Positions 46,010 through 55,320 of a stretch of DNA of 64,000 bases are shown in pieces. The stretch covers positions 124,001 through 188,000 of the forward strand of contig CAVTHA010000001.1 in the NCBI GenBank assembly GCA_963734435.1, in the 5' to 3' direction. Numbering within the stretch: position 1 is the first letter of the stretch; each line of letters starts with the position of its first letter. This DNA is from Bog-756 sp963734435. Its GTDB lineage: Bacteria; Actinomycetota; Acidimicrobiia; Acidimicrobiales; RAAP-2. The position numbers were made by a program, and so were the translations under genes. The notes beneath the pieces were generated by a model. It made no database searches, had not been told where the DNA came from, and was given only the letters and a program-made list of their open reading frames with translations.

Positions 46010-47680
46010 TCAGCTCGGCATCGCTCCCATCCCGACGATGGGCTGGTTGAGCGTCATGGCACCGGTAGATCCGTAGAAGTTGACGCCGGGGCCGAAGGTG
46101 AAGATCCCGCCGTCGGAGGCCACCAGCCAGTAGCCGGTGTTCCTCGGAGTCAGCGCCATGCCGACGATGGGCTTGTTGAGGGGCGTGCCTCCGGTGGAGC
46201 CGAGGAATGGGGCATCGCCGAACGTAAAGATCCCGCCATCGGAGGCGACCAGCCAGTAGCCGCCGCCGCTCGAGGTGCCAGCCATACCGACGATGGGCTT
46301 GTTGAGGGGCGTGCCCCCGGTGGAGCCGAGGAATGGGGCCGATCCGAAGGCGAAGATCCCGCCGTCGGAAGCCACCAGCCAATAACCGTTCCCTTGCGGT
46401 GTTGCCGCCATACCGACGATCGGTTGATTCAAGGGCTTGCCGCCCATCGAGCCGTGGTACTTGGCGTCACCGAAGGCGAAGATCCCGCCGTCGGAAGCCA
46501 CTAGCCAGTAACCACGACCGTCCTTCGTGGTGGCCATACCGACGATGGGCTTGTTGAGCGCGATCGCGCCCGTCGAGCCGAAGAAGCCGGCGTCTCCAAA
46601 GGTGAAGATCCCGCCGTCGGAGGCCACCAGCCAGTAGCCACCCCCGTCGGGGGTCACCGCCATACCCACGATGGGCCGGTTGAGAGGCGTGCCACCGGTC
46701 GAGCCGAAGAACGGCTGGTTGGGACCGAAGGTGAAGATCCCGCCGTCGGAGGCCACCAGCCAGTAGCCGGCTGCGAACGGAGAAACCGGACTGGACGGAG
46801 CGGAGTTCGGCCCCGTGCCAGCGGCGTTGATGGCCGCCACCTGGAAGGTGTAGGAGACCCCGTTCGTCAGGCCAGACACCACGGCCTTCGTCACGTTGCC
46901 GACTGTGACCGGTGCGCCTGCTGAAGGTGTAACCACGTATCCCGTGATCGGGCTTCCGCCGTCGGAGGCAGGCGGAGACCAGTGAACCGTGATCTGCTGG
47001 TACTCTCCCTGGGCTGTGACGCTCGTCGGTGCGCCAGGTAGGTTCGGGGCTTGGACGGTCAAGGTGAAGGTGAACGGCCCAGAGTCTCCAGAGGCATCGG
47101 TCATATTTCCCGACGCGGCGTAAATCCCGGCCGTCAGAAATCCGGTTGTAGTGATTCGCCCGCTGTTCGATACAAGCAACTGTGACGAACCCCCCGTCTT
47201 GGTGAATGTAACAGTGCCGATACCTCCACTCTGAGTGATCTGACTTGAGAAGCTTGTCGATTGATCAGGAAGTATCGAAGCGGTTGTGGAGGACGTCTGA
47301 GTGATCGTGCCGCCGGTAACCGTGAGCGAGAAGGTAAACGTTCCTTGGTCAGCCGGAATACCGTCGCTGATTATGCCTGTCGCTGTGTAGGGAGTTGGAG
47401 AAGAAGAAAGGGTTCCCGTCGTTCCAAGGAGTCCAGTAGACGAGATCGTGAAGGAAGAACCGCCACCGGTTAGTGGACCCCAGGTGAAAGTACCGGTACC
47501 CCCAGTTGCGTTCAACTGTTGGCTGAAGCCAGCGGAGTTGTTCGCTGTGACCGACCCCGAGGTTGGCGGATTCTGGGTGATGGCAACTGCGTAAGCCGAG
47601 GGAATGAAGACTATGAAGGAGGCGGTCAGCGCTGCCAGTGCCGCGCCGATGGCAATCCGTCGACTCGCATGATGTCCCAT
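46010..47680 (-). CDS. Secreted Ig-like/FN3 protein with six-repeat 'GYWLVASDGG' domain
   Basis: 556 residues. The ATG at 47680 follows GGAGGAGGGG. A signal peptide ('AALAALTASFIVFIPSAYA') leads to two Ig/cadherin-like beta modules (~32-215) with 'NATGGTGTFTWGPLTGG' and 'QSGGIGTVTFTKTGG', then an FN3 domain (~216-305, 'PGAPTSVTAQGEYQQITVHW'). Six whole ~42-residue repeats fill ~307-556, starting 'GYWLVASDGGIFTFGPNQPF' and ending 'LNQPIVGMGAMPS'. Units 4 and 5 are almost identical ('APFLGSTGGTPLNKPIVGMA'). It is convergent with tRNA-Lys. A surface or matrix role is inferred; no enzyme motif is present. Confidence 0.83.
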   Translation of the reverse strand: MGHHASRRIAIGAALAALTASFIVFIPSAYAVAITQNPPTSGSVTANNSAGFSQQLNATGGTGTFTWGPLTGGGSSFTISSTGLLGTTGTLSSSPTPYTATGIISDGIPADQGTFTFSLTVTGGTITQTSSTTASILPDQSTSFSSQITQSGGIGTVTFTKTGGSSQLLVSNSGRITTTGFLTAGIYAASGNMTDASGDSGPFTFTLTVQAPNLPGAPTSVTAQGEYQQITVHWSPPASDGGSPITGYVVTPSAGAPVTVGNVTKAVVSGLTNGVSYTFQVAAINAAGTGPNSAPSSPVSPFAAGYWLVASDGGIFTFGPNQPFFGSTGGTPLNRPIVGMAVTPDGGGYWLVASDGGIFTFGDAGFFGSTGAIALNKPIVGMATTKDGRGYWLVASDGGIFAFGDAKYHGSMGGKPLNQPIVGMAATPQGNGYWLVASDGGIFAFGSAPFLGSTGGTPLNKPIVGMAGTSSGGGYWLVASDGGIFTFGDAPFLGSTGGTPLNKPIVGMALTPRNTGYWLVASDGGIFTFGPGVNFYGSTGAMTLNQPIVGMGAMPS

Positions 47681-47917
47681 GGCAACCCCTCCTCCACCTG
47701 CTCCATCCCGAACGAAGGACGGAACCCTGACCTGACTAAGTGAGGCGAGATTAGTGCCTCTCGAATCTCGGCGAAAGCACCCGTGGCAATTCGGCGATCC
47801 AAGCCCCTGGCCATCTGGGCCGAATGCTGGGACCCGACTCTAGAGAGTCGAGGTGTTGTGCGCTTGAGGCGGCCGGTTTGTCCTACGTGCCATTGAATGA
47901 CGCGGACATGCAGGCGA

Positions 47918-50671
47918 TCAGGCGGCGGATCCCAGGAAGGGAGCGTTGAAGGAGAAGACGCCGCCGTCGGAGGCGGTGAGCCAGTACCCCCCCGTGTCGT
48001 CGTCGCTGAGCCCGGCGATCACCGGCCGGTTGAGAACGATGTTCCCAGTGGAACCGAAGAAGGGCTCGTCGAAGCAGAAGACGCCGCCGTCGGAAGCCAC
48101 CAGCCGGTAACCCCCACCGTCGGTGGCGGCGATCATCCCCACAACCGGCTTGTTGAGACGGATGGCGCCCGTCGAACCGAAGAACGGCGCGTTGAACGAG
48201 AAGATCCCACCGTCGGAAGCGACCAACCAATAGCCACCCGTATCTTGGTCGGGCCCGATACCGACGACCGGCTTGTTGAGGACCAGGTTGCCGGTCGAGC
48301 CAAAGAAGGGGGCGTTTCCGAAGGTGAACACGCCACCGTCGGACGCCACCAACCAGTAGCCGCCTCCGTTCTCCGTCGGCGCCATGCCAACGATCGGCTT
48401 GTTGAGACGGATGGCGCCCGTCGAACCGAAGAATGGCGCGTTGAACGAGAAGATCCCACCGTCGGAAGCCACCAGCCAGTAGCCACGGGTGGCAGGATCG
48501 ACCGCCATGCCCACAATCGGCTTGTTGAGCGGGATGCCGGTCATGGCCCCGGAGCAGGCCGCACCACCGAAGGCGGCCACATCACCGGCGGCATCCACCT
48601 CGAAGTAGCCCGATCCGTCTTCGAGCGCGGCCGAGCCCACCACCGATCCGGCCGGCAGGTGGGTCATGCATGAGGTCGTGGTGGGCGAGGGGCCAGAACC
48701 CGGAGCCGGAGGCGGAGGCGGTGCGGAGCCCGGCGTGGTCACCGGCGCGGAGGTCCCGGGGCCCGAAGTGTGGCCGGCGCTGTCCACGGCGACGACCGAG
48801 TAGGTGTAGGTCGTCCCCGGCTGGACGCCCGTGTCGGTGAAGCTCGTGGTCGGCGCGTTGACCGAACCGACCGAGGCGCCGTCCCGATAGACGTTGTAGG
48901 ACTTCACGGTCGATCCGGCCTCCGTCGACGCCGACCAGCTGACCTGGACGGAGGTGCCCGACGTCGCCACCGCGTTCACGTTGCCCGGCGTGGTGGGCGA
49001 TCCTCCCGCCCCCGAGCCGACCGTGTAGGTCTGCACATCGAAGGTATGACCGGCCGCGTTGGTCGGTGTGACAGTCACCTGGTTGCCGCTGATGGTGACC
49101 TGCAGGAAGCTGTAGACGTCCGCGGGGGACAGCGAGGAACCCGCCGGCGCGGATCCGCAGCTCGACCCGGTCCCGGTCGGCGGCGTCGTCCCCGGGCTCC
49201 AGCCGATGGCGTACACGCTCGCCCCGGCGTTGTCGCACGATCCGCCGTCCACGGGCTCGAGGACACCGCCGCCCGTGCCGGCCACGTAGTTCGGGACCTG
49301 CTGTCCGGGTTGACCGGGATTGACCCTGGTGTAGGCGTGGGCATGTCCGCCGAAGGCGGCTCCGACCCCGTTGGCCGCCAGCAGCTTTTCGAGGCTGGTG
49401 GCGGCGTTGGGGTTGGCCGCACTGTTCTGCAGATAGACGTCATTCGGCTGGCTGGAGGTGTCCGAGCGGAATGGGTAATGGAAGACGGCGAGCTTGACTC
49501 CGCCGGGGTGAGAAGCCAGATCGTGGGAGAGCCACTGGTACTCGGCCGAGGACGTCTGCCAGTGCTCGTTGTAGTCCATCTCGTACTGCTGGCAGTTGCT
49601 GGTGTTGCCCGGGCACAGCGAACCGGTCGAGTTCCCTTGGTTGTTCTGTTCGTTCCAGGCGGCGTCGAGGACGTAGATGCGGACGTCACCGCTCTGGATG
49701 GCGTACCAGTCGTCAGGCTCGTTGAACGACGAAGTGATGCCGAACCCAGGCGAATAGCTGTCGTAGGAGTAGGTGCCGCCCGACGACGATGCGGTGTTCG
49801 GAGTCGGGAAGATCTGGAGGCTCTCCTGGTTCAGACCGTGGTCCCCGTTGGCCTTGAAGGTGGGGATGCCGCCGGTCTCGGGCCAGTACGACGGTCCGAA
49901 CAAATCGCTGACTTCTGCGCCGCTCTGCTCGAGGTCACCGAAGTTGTTCTGGTCGCCGTTGTTGTACGCGGTGTCGCCGGCCAGGACGGCGAAGCGCGCC
50001 CCCGACTGTCCGATCAGTTTGTCCAGTGCGGCCTGGTCCGTGTTGAGGTTGCCCGGGAAGCTGGAGTTGGGAAGTGAGTAGTAGGTCTCGGCCGAGTCGT
50101 CGACGACATCGAATGTGAGCGACTTGGTGGACCCCGCGGGATCCAGGGTGGTGAAGAGCTGATCCGGCTGGGACGCGGGGAGGAGGTCGGTCGCCCCGCT
50201 CGAATCGCCAGAGAACACGGCGTAGCAGTACTCGGTACCTGCCGTCAGGCCGGTGAGCGGCACCGACCACTGGTCCTCAGCCGTGGCCACCACGGTGAAG
50301 GCGTGGTTGGTCATGGTCCCGGTCGGGGACGTCCCGTTGATCGGACCCGGCAACGAAGTCGGCGCGGCAATCGCCGAGGGCGACCAGGTCGTCGTGCCCG
50401 AAGGACAGGACCCGTTCGTGGCCACAGCTACCTGGACCGAGCCGGGAGTGCTCGTCGTGGTGGCCCAGTTCACATAGGCGGAGGTCTGGGTGAGGTCGGT
50501 CACGTACGGTGCCCTACTCAGACTGGCACCGAACCCGCTGTAGGGGGTGACCGGTATCGGCGTATCCGAGGGCGATGCCCCCACATGAAGAGCGGGCCAG
50601 GCGAAGAAGAAGGTAGCGGCGACAATCGCCGATACCGCGCCGGACACCAACCACCTGAATTGCTTCCCCAT
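47918..50671 (-). CDS. Secreted purple-acid-phosphatase-like protein with FN3 and six-repeat domain
   Basis: 917 residues. A signal peptide (~1-32) precedes a PAP-type beta domain and a metallophosphoesterase domain homologous to the 22526-27130 protein. Motifs are Asp188/Asp192 ('FDVVDDSAE'), Asp233/Tyr236 ('AGDTAY'), His398 ('VFHYPFRSD') and His443/His445 ('GGHAHAYTR'). The usual GNH motif is Gly-Asp277-His278 ('KANGDHGLN'), so the metal-bridging Asn is replaced by Asp. An FN3 domain (~555-645) and a Pro linker follow. The six-repeat domain begins mid-unit ('GSVVGSAALEDGSGYFEV') and ends 'SFNAPFLGSAA'. It is the only member here joining the repeat domain to an enzyme. Confidence 0.86.
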   Translation of the reverse strand: MGKQFRWLVSGAVSAIVAATFFFAWPALHVGASPSDTPIPVTPYSGFGASLSRAPYVTDLTQTSAYVNWATTTSTPGSVQVAVATNGSCPSGTTTWSPSAIAAPTSLPGPINGTSPTGTMTNHAFTVVATAEDQWSVPLTGLTAGTEYCYAVFSGDSSGATDLLPASQPDQLFTTLDPAGSTKSLTFDVVDDSAETYYSLPNSSFPGNLNTDQAALDKLIGQSGARFAVLAGDTAYNNGDQNNFGDLEQSGAEVSDLFGPSYWPETGGIPTFKANGDHGLNQESLQIFPTPNTASSSGGTYSYDSYSPGFGITSSFNEPDDWYAIQSGDVRIYVLDAAWNEQNNQGNSTGSLCPGNTSNCQQYEMDYNEHWQTSSAEYQWLSHDLASHPGGVKLAVFHYPFRSDTSSQPNDVYLQNSAANPNAATSLEKLLAANGVGAAFGGHAHAYTRVNPGQPGQQVPNYVAGTGGGVLEPVDGGSCDNAGASVYAIGWSPGTTPPTGTGSSCGSAPAGSSLSPADVYSFLQVTISGNQVTVTPTNAAGHTFDVQTYTVGSGAGGSPTTPGNVNAVATSGTSVQVSWSASTEAGSTVKSYNVYRDGASVGSVNAPTTSFTDTGVQPGTTYTYSVVAVDSAGHTSGPGTSAPVTTPGSAPPPPPAPGSGPSPTTTSCMTHLPAGSVVGSAALEDGSGYFEVDAAGDVAAFGGAACSGAMTGIPLNKPIVGMAVDPATRGYWLVASDGGIFSFNAPFFGSTGAIRLNKPIVGMAPTENGGGYWLVASDGGVFTFGNAPFFGSTGNLVLNKPVVGIGPDQDTGGYWLVASDGGIFSFNAPFFGSTGAIRLNKPVVGMIAATDGGGYRLVASDGGVFCFDEPFFGSTGNIVLNRPVIAGLSDDDTGGYWLTASDGGVFSFNAPFLGSAA

Positions 50672-50878
50672 CCGAACCGCCTCCTACCCCATTTGGGCAG
50701 AAGGTAATGCAGCCCGCGATGCCCACGCAAAGGGATTTCGCGCCGATTCGGAAAATTCTCGATCCCACGGCTGGATCGGGAAGACGCGCGGTACGAGGAG
50801 TGTCGTGTCGACCACGTTCCGCGACGACAGACGCCATCCGGACCCCGAGTCGGAACCGATCACGGAGATGACAAATGG

Positions 50879-51817
50879 CTACCCGAGGGCTGGATCCGGC
50901 CGGATCGCATCCGGGTCGATGTCGCGGCTGAGACCGCCGGCCGCCTCCGTCCGGCGGGGTCGCTTGACCCGCGCCACCATCTCGGGAGGGGCCCATTTCG
51001 AGAGGAGCACGACGCCCCCGAACATCGCACAGAGCAGTACCGCTTGGAGGAAGATGGCCACCGGCGAGTCGCGGAGCTGCTCGCCGAACAGCTCGATCCC
51101 GATGGCGATGCTGGCCAGCGGGTCCACGATCAGCAGTGCCGACTGCGAGGCAGCCAAGGGCCCGGCGGTGAAGGCGGCCTCCAAGAGCACGGTCCCGAGC
51201 ACGCCGGTGACCACCACGCCGTAGACCGGCCAGTGGACGAACAGGCCTGACCACCCGTGGTGGGCCAACACCTCGGTGGCCGCCTTGACGAAGGCGGCGT
51301 CGATGGCCCACACCAGAGCGGCAGCCGCTCCGAGGAGAGCGGCCCGGCGCGCCGGCGATCCCCACCGGCTGAGGAGAAGGAGCACCACGATCACGAGCCC
51401 CCGGCTGCCGATGGCGACCGCCCATTTCCCGAGGGTGGGGTGGCCGTGCCCCTCCTGGGGGTCGGCCACTAGCAGAAACCCGCCCAGTCCGACGCAGAGG
51501 AGGGCGGCCGCCCCCCAGGTCCGCTGGGCGATCCGGTCCCGGAGCCAGAGGGCGCGGAGCGCCAGGGTGAAGATGAGCTCGGTGACCAGAATGGGCTGCA
51601 CGGTCGCCAGTTGGCCGAAATAGAGGGCCAGGGCGGTGAAGATGAACGTGCCGCCCATGGTGAGCATCCCGAGCAGCCACATCGGCTGGCGCACCAAGTA
51701 CTTGGTCGTGCCCCACGCCGATCTGCCCTCCTCGGATCCCGACACGTTGGCCAGGCGCTGGAGCACGGAGGTGAGACCCTGGCTGAAGGCGCCGAGCAGG
51801 GCGAAGAGGACGCTCAC
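50879..51817 (-). CDS. DMT-superfamily (EamA-like) permease
   Basis: 312 residues, GTG start, with about nine to ten hydrophobic helices: 'VLFALLGAFSQGLTSVLQRL', 'WLLGMLTMGGTFIFTALALY' and 'TWGAAALLCVGLGGFLLVA', then 'AALLGAAAALVWAIDAAFVK', 'VYGVVVTGVLGTVLLEAAF' and 'AIFLQAVLLCAMFGGVVLL'. The arrangement of paired helical halves fits the drug/metabolite transporter family (DMT, DUF6/EamA-like). Substrate unknown. The tail is basic and cytoplasmic. It is separated from the MBL gene by about 80 bp on the same strand. Confidence 0.85.
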   Translation of the reverse strand: MSVLFALLGAFSQGLTSVLQRLANVSGSEEGRSAWGTTKYLVRQPMWLLGMLTMGGTFIFTALALYFGQLATVQPILVTELIFTLALRALWLRDRIAQRTWGAAALLCVGLGGFLLVADPQEGHGHPTLGKWAVAIGSRGLVIVVLLLLSRWGSPARRAALLGAAAALVWAIDAAFVKAATEVLAHHGWSGLFVHWPVYGVVVTGVLGTVLLEAAFTAGPLAASQSALLIVDPLASIAIGIELFGEQLRDSPVAIFLQAVLLCAMFGGVVLLSKWAPPEMVARVKRPRRTEAAGGLSRDIDPDAIRPDPALG

Positions 51818-51898
51818 CGTCTCGATTCCCTTGCCCTCATGACTGCCCTCCCGCTTCCATTGGAGAACAAGGTCGTCGCCAAGCGCAAGCAGGCAGCC

Positions 51899-52888
51899 TC
51901 AGGGTCCGTCGCCAGTCTGGTCACCTCCCGAGGACCGGGTCACCAGCCACCGCTGGAGACCGGCGGCGTTGGAGTGGACGCCGTTCATGACCTCGAGCTT
52001 GTGGCGGTGCTCGGCCGCGACCCCGTCGAGGTCGGACTCGAATTCCTCCGCCAGGGCGGCGGCGATGTCGACGCCTTCCCGGTAGGCGGATTCGGCCACG
52101 TCGGCCCACTTCCGAAGGGTGCCGTCGGCCTCGTCGAGCACCGCCAGCGGATCATCGAGCAATCCGTAATGGGCGAGCGCCAGGCGGGTCGGCTTGCGGT
52201 CGGCGAAACGCCGGAGCGAATTGATGGCAGCGGTGAGGTCGAAATCAGGTGGCGGGGTCGAAGGCCGCAAGACTCCGGCATCGGGGAGCTTCACTCCGAC
52301 CGCATCCCCGGCGAACAGGATGCCGCTCATCGTGTCGTGCAGCGCCATGTGGTGCTTGGCGTGTCCGGGTGAGTCCACGGCGACGAGTGACCGCTTGGGC
52401 CCGACCTGGATGGCCTCGCCGTCCTCGAGCACGCGGATGCGTTCCGCGGGGGTCGGGTCGAGGCGCCCATAGAGCGAGTCGAGGAGCGGCCCGTAGACGC
52501 GGGCGGCGGAGTCGACCAACCTGGTCGGGTCGGCCAGATGCCGGGCACCTTTGGGGTGGACGAAGACGGTGGCCTTAGGAAAGGCGCGGGCCACATCCCC
52601 GACCCCTCCGGCGTGGTCGAGATGGATGTGGGTGACCACTACCGCAGCAAGATCGTCAGCACCCAGGCCGAGCTTCGCCAGCTGGTCGAGCAGGACCGGT
52701 GCCGAGCTCTGGCTGCCGGTCTCGATCAGAACGGGGCTGTCGCCTTCGATCACGTAGCCGGCCGTGACCCGATCCCAACCCCCGAGAAGGGTGTCGAGCT
52801 CGATGACACCGTCGGCCACCACCGTGCCGGCACCCATGGGCGCCTCCACGCGCCCGTCCCCGTCCCGCTGCTGGTGGCCGGCACTCAT
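51899..52888 (-). CDS. Metallo-beta-lactamase-fold hydrolase
   Basis: 329 residues from ATG 52888, which overlaps the GH15 stop by 4 bp. Zinc motif 'VVVTHIHLDHAGGVGDVARA' (HxHxDH), 'AVDSPGHAKHHMALHD' and 'GILFAGDAVGVKLPD' supply the remaining ligands. 'LALAHYGLLDD' gives the final His. It resembles glyoxalase-II-like and quinoprotein-relay hydrolases; the substrate is unknown. Its coupling to the GH15 gene may reflect shared regulation only. An in-frame extension to 52912 was rejected because it lies inside the GH15 gene without homology. Confidence 0.86.
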   Translation of the reverse strand: MSAGHQQRDGDGRVEAPMGAGTVVADGVIELDTLLGGWDRVTAGYVIEGDSPVLIETGSQSSAPVLLDQLAKLGLGADDLAAVVVTHIHLDHAGGVGDVARAFPKATVFVHPKGARHLADPTRLVDSAARVYGPLLDSLYGRLDPTPAERIRVLEDGEAIQVGPKRSLVAVDSPGHAKHHMALHDTMSGILFAGDAVGVKLPDAGVLRPSTPPPDFDLTAAINSLRRFADRKPTRLALAHYGLLDDPLAVLDEADGTLRKWADVAESAYREGVDIAAALAEEFESDLDGVAAEHRHKLEVMNGVHSNAAGLQRWLVTRSSGGDQTGDGP

Positions 52889-55230
52889 GCTCCGCGCCTC
52901 CGATCTCGCCACAGTTTGGTGGCTATCTCGCCCGGCCTCCGGACATCTTGCCGCGTCCGGGTGCTGGTGGCTTTGGTGCCACCAGCCTTCCGGTCCGTTG
53001 CCTTGGTGGCGGCTTTCGTCGTGGCCTTCTTGGTTCGCCGGGCTGTCGACCGCTTGGCTGACCCGGTCGCCTTCGTCGCCTGCCCCGCCGCTGAACCGGA
53101 AGTGTCTCCCCGCGTCCTCCTGGCCGCGGTCGCGGCCTTTTTGGCCACGCCCCTCTTGTCCGCCCCGGATGGTGCTGGCGACGGGGCCAACCTGGACCTC
53201 GCCGGTGCCTTGGCCATCTTGACCGGGCCCTTCGCACTCGGCGGGACAGTAGGCCTCCGGCGGGAGCTCGCCGGTCCAGGGAGGGTCACGGACTCCCGGA
53301 AGATCTGGCCCGTACCTCGTGGAGCTGCCGGCCCGGCGGTCTCCGCCAGGGTGGTGAACATGTCGCGGGCACTGAGGCCGCTCTTGCGGAGCACACCGCT
53401 CCGTCCCCTCTTTCCGGCCAGGGCCCGTTGGGCCAGCCCGGTCATGATGTGGCGGGCCGAGGGCTTCTCCTCCCCGGCGATCTTCGAGGCGGAATTGACC
53501 AATGACACATGGGAGAAAGCCTGGGGGAAGTTGCCGACCAGGCGTCCGGCGACCGGGTCGTACTCCTCGGACAGAAGACCCAGATCGTTGCGCAGACCGA
53601 TCAGTCGATCGAGCAGCTGGCGGGCGTCATGGTCGCGGCCCAACATCGAGAGGCAATCGGCGAGCCAGAACGAGCAGGCCAGGAAGGCACCCTCCCGACC
53701 GCTCAGTCCGTCCACATCGCCGGTGTCGCTGGTTCGGTACCGGAGCACGAAACCTCCGTCCACCAACTCGCGCTCGACAGCTTCGATGGTTCCCCTCACC
53801 CGTGGATCGTGGGCGGGGAGAAAGCCGACCAACGGGATCATCAAGAGGCTGGCGTCGAGCTCCTCCGATCCGTAGTACTGGGTGAACGACCCCTTGGCCG
53901 TGTTGAACCCGAGGTCGCAGACCTGGTCGAAGATCTCCTTGCGGACCTGCTTCCATCTATCGATCGGCCCTTCGAATTTGAACTCCTCGGCGGTCTTGAT
54001 GGCCCGGTCGATGGCCACCCAGGCCATGACCTTCGAATGAGTGAAGTGCCGACGCGGCCCCCGGACCTCCCAGATCCCGTCGTCCGGCTCACGCCAACCG
54101 TCCTTGAGAAAATCCATCAACTCCAGCTGGAACTCCCACGCGCTTTCACCGGTCTCACATCCCTGGGCCGACTCGTAGAGCGCCGACATGACCTCGCCGT
54201 AGACGTCGAGCTGGAACTGCCCGGCGGCGGCATTGCCGATTCGCACCGGGGCCGATCCTTCGTATCCGGGGAGCCAATCGATCTCCCACTCGTCCAGCCG
54301 GCGTTCGCCGGCAGCTCCGTACATGATCTGCATCTGCGACGGATCGCCCGCCGTCGCCCGCAGCAGCCAGTTGCGCCACGACATGGCTTCGTCGTAAAAG
54401 CCGCCCCGCATCAGGGATTCGAGCGTGAGGGTCGCGTCGCGGAGCCAGCAGAACCGATAATCCCAGTTCCGGCTGCCGCCGAGCGTCTCCGGGAGCGAGG
54501 TGGTGGCTGCGGCCACGATCCCCCCGGTTGGCTCGTAGGTCAGCGCCTTGAGCGTGATCAGCGAGCGGATCACCGCCTCCCGGTACTCTCCCTCATAGGT
54601 GCACTGGGCGGACCAGTCCGTCCACCAGAGCTCGGTGTCCTGGATGGCGAAGCCGGCATCGACCGGCCGAGGGGGATCCTCGCTGGCCGGGAACCAGGTC
54701 AGCGAGAAGGGAACCCGTTGACCCTCGGAGACGGTGAATTCGGCAATCGTCGAGAGGTCACGACCTTGCGTCTCGATCGGGGTCCAGAGTGAAAGACCGT
54801 CCGGACCGGCGATCGCGCTCAGCGTCCCGTCCGTTCTCCGAACCCACGGAACGATCTGGCCGTAGCCGAACCTGATGGTCAGGTTCATCTCCATCGTCAC
54901 CTTGCCGCGCACGCCCTCGACCAGGCGGACCACTTCAGGGTGCTCCTGACGGATGGGCATGCAGTCGATGATCCGGACCGTCCCCTCTCGAGTCACGAAC
55001 TCCGACTCGAGCACGAGCGTCTCGCCCCGGTAGTGCCGATGCGTGGCTCCACGCGATCCTTTCGGCGCGATCTTCCAGCGTCCGTGATCATCGTCGCCGA
55101 GGAGCTTGGCGAAGGAAGCCGCCGAATCGAAGCGAGGGAGACACAACCAATCGATCGAACAGTCCCGACCGACCAACGCGGCGGTGTGGAGATCGCCGAT
55201 GAGGCCGTAGTCCTCGATGGGAAGCGTCAT
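52885..55230 (-). CDS. GH15 trehalase/glucoamylase-type enzyme with histone-H1-like C-terminal tail
   Basis: 781 residues. The first ~600 match actinobacterial GH15 enzymes: 'MTLPIEDYGLIGDLHTAALV', 'GSRNWDYRFCWLRDATLTLE', the general-acid Glu388 in 'DDGIWEVRGPRRHFTHSK' and the general-base region Glu555/556 in 'GLLSEEYDP'. No signal peptide, so it is cytoplasmic. Characterised mycobacterial homologues hydrolyse trehalose. Residues ~655-781 are a highly basic Lys/Ala/Thr/Arg tail ('KKAATAARRTRG', 'RRTKKATTKAATKAT') resembling histone-H1-like bacterial proteins. This tail is not part of usual GH15 enzymes. It may bind nucleic acid or polyphosphate. An MBL hydrolase gene overlaps the end. Confidence 0.88.
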   Translation of the reverse strand: MTLPIEDYGLIGDLHTAALVGRDCSIDWLCLPRFDSAASFAKLLGDDDHGRWKIAPKGSRGATHRHYRGETLVLESEFVTREGTVRIIDCMPIRQEHPEVVRLVEGVRGKVTMEMNLTIRFGYGQIVPWVRRTDGTLSAIAGPDGLSLWTPIETQGRDLSTIAEFTVSEGQRVPFSLTWFPASEDPPRPVDAGFAIQDTELWWTDWSAQCTYEGEYREAVIRSLITLKALTYEPTGGIVAAATTSLPETLGGSRNWDYRFCWLRDATLTLESLMRGGFYDEAMSWRNWLLRATAGDPSQMQIMYGAAGERRLDEWEIDWLPGYEGSAPVRIGNAAAGQFQLDVYGEVMSALYESAQGCETGESAWEFQLELMDFLKDGWREPDDGIWEVRGPRRHFTHSKVMAWVAIDRAIKTAEEFKFEGPIDRWKQVRKEIFDQVCDLGFNTAKGSFTQYYGSEELDASLLMIPLVGFLPAHDPRVRGTIEAVERELVDGGFVLRYRTSDTGDVDGLSGREGAFLACSFWLADCLSMLGRDHDARQLLDRLIGLRNDLGLLSEEYDPVAGRLVGNFPQAFSHVSLVNSASKIAGEEKPSARHIMTGLAQRALAGKRGRSGVLRKSGLSARDMFTTLAETAGPAAPRGTGQIFRESVTLPGPASSRRRPTVPPSAKGPVKMAKAPARSRLAPSPAPSGADKRGVAKKAATAARRTRGDTSGSAAGQATKATGSAKRSTARRTKKATTKAATKATDRKAGGTKATSTRTRQDVRRPGEIATKLWRDRRRGA

Positions 55231-55320
55231 GATCCCATGTCTAGTCGGAGGCCCACCCAGACGCAGTCACCGGGCGGCGTCGGATGCGGGGTGGTCCGGG
55301 ACCGACGGCGGGCCCGGAGC

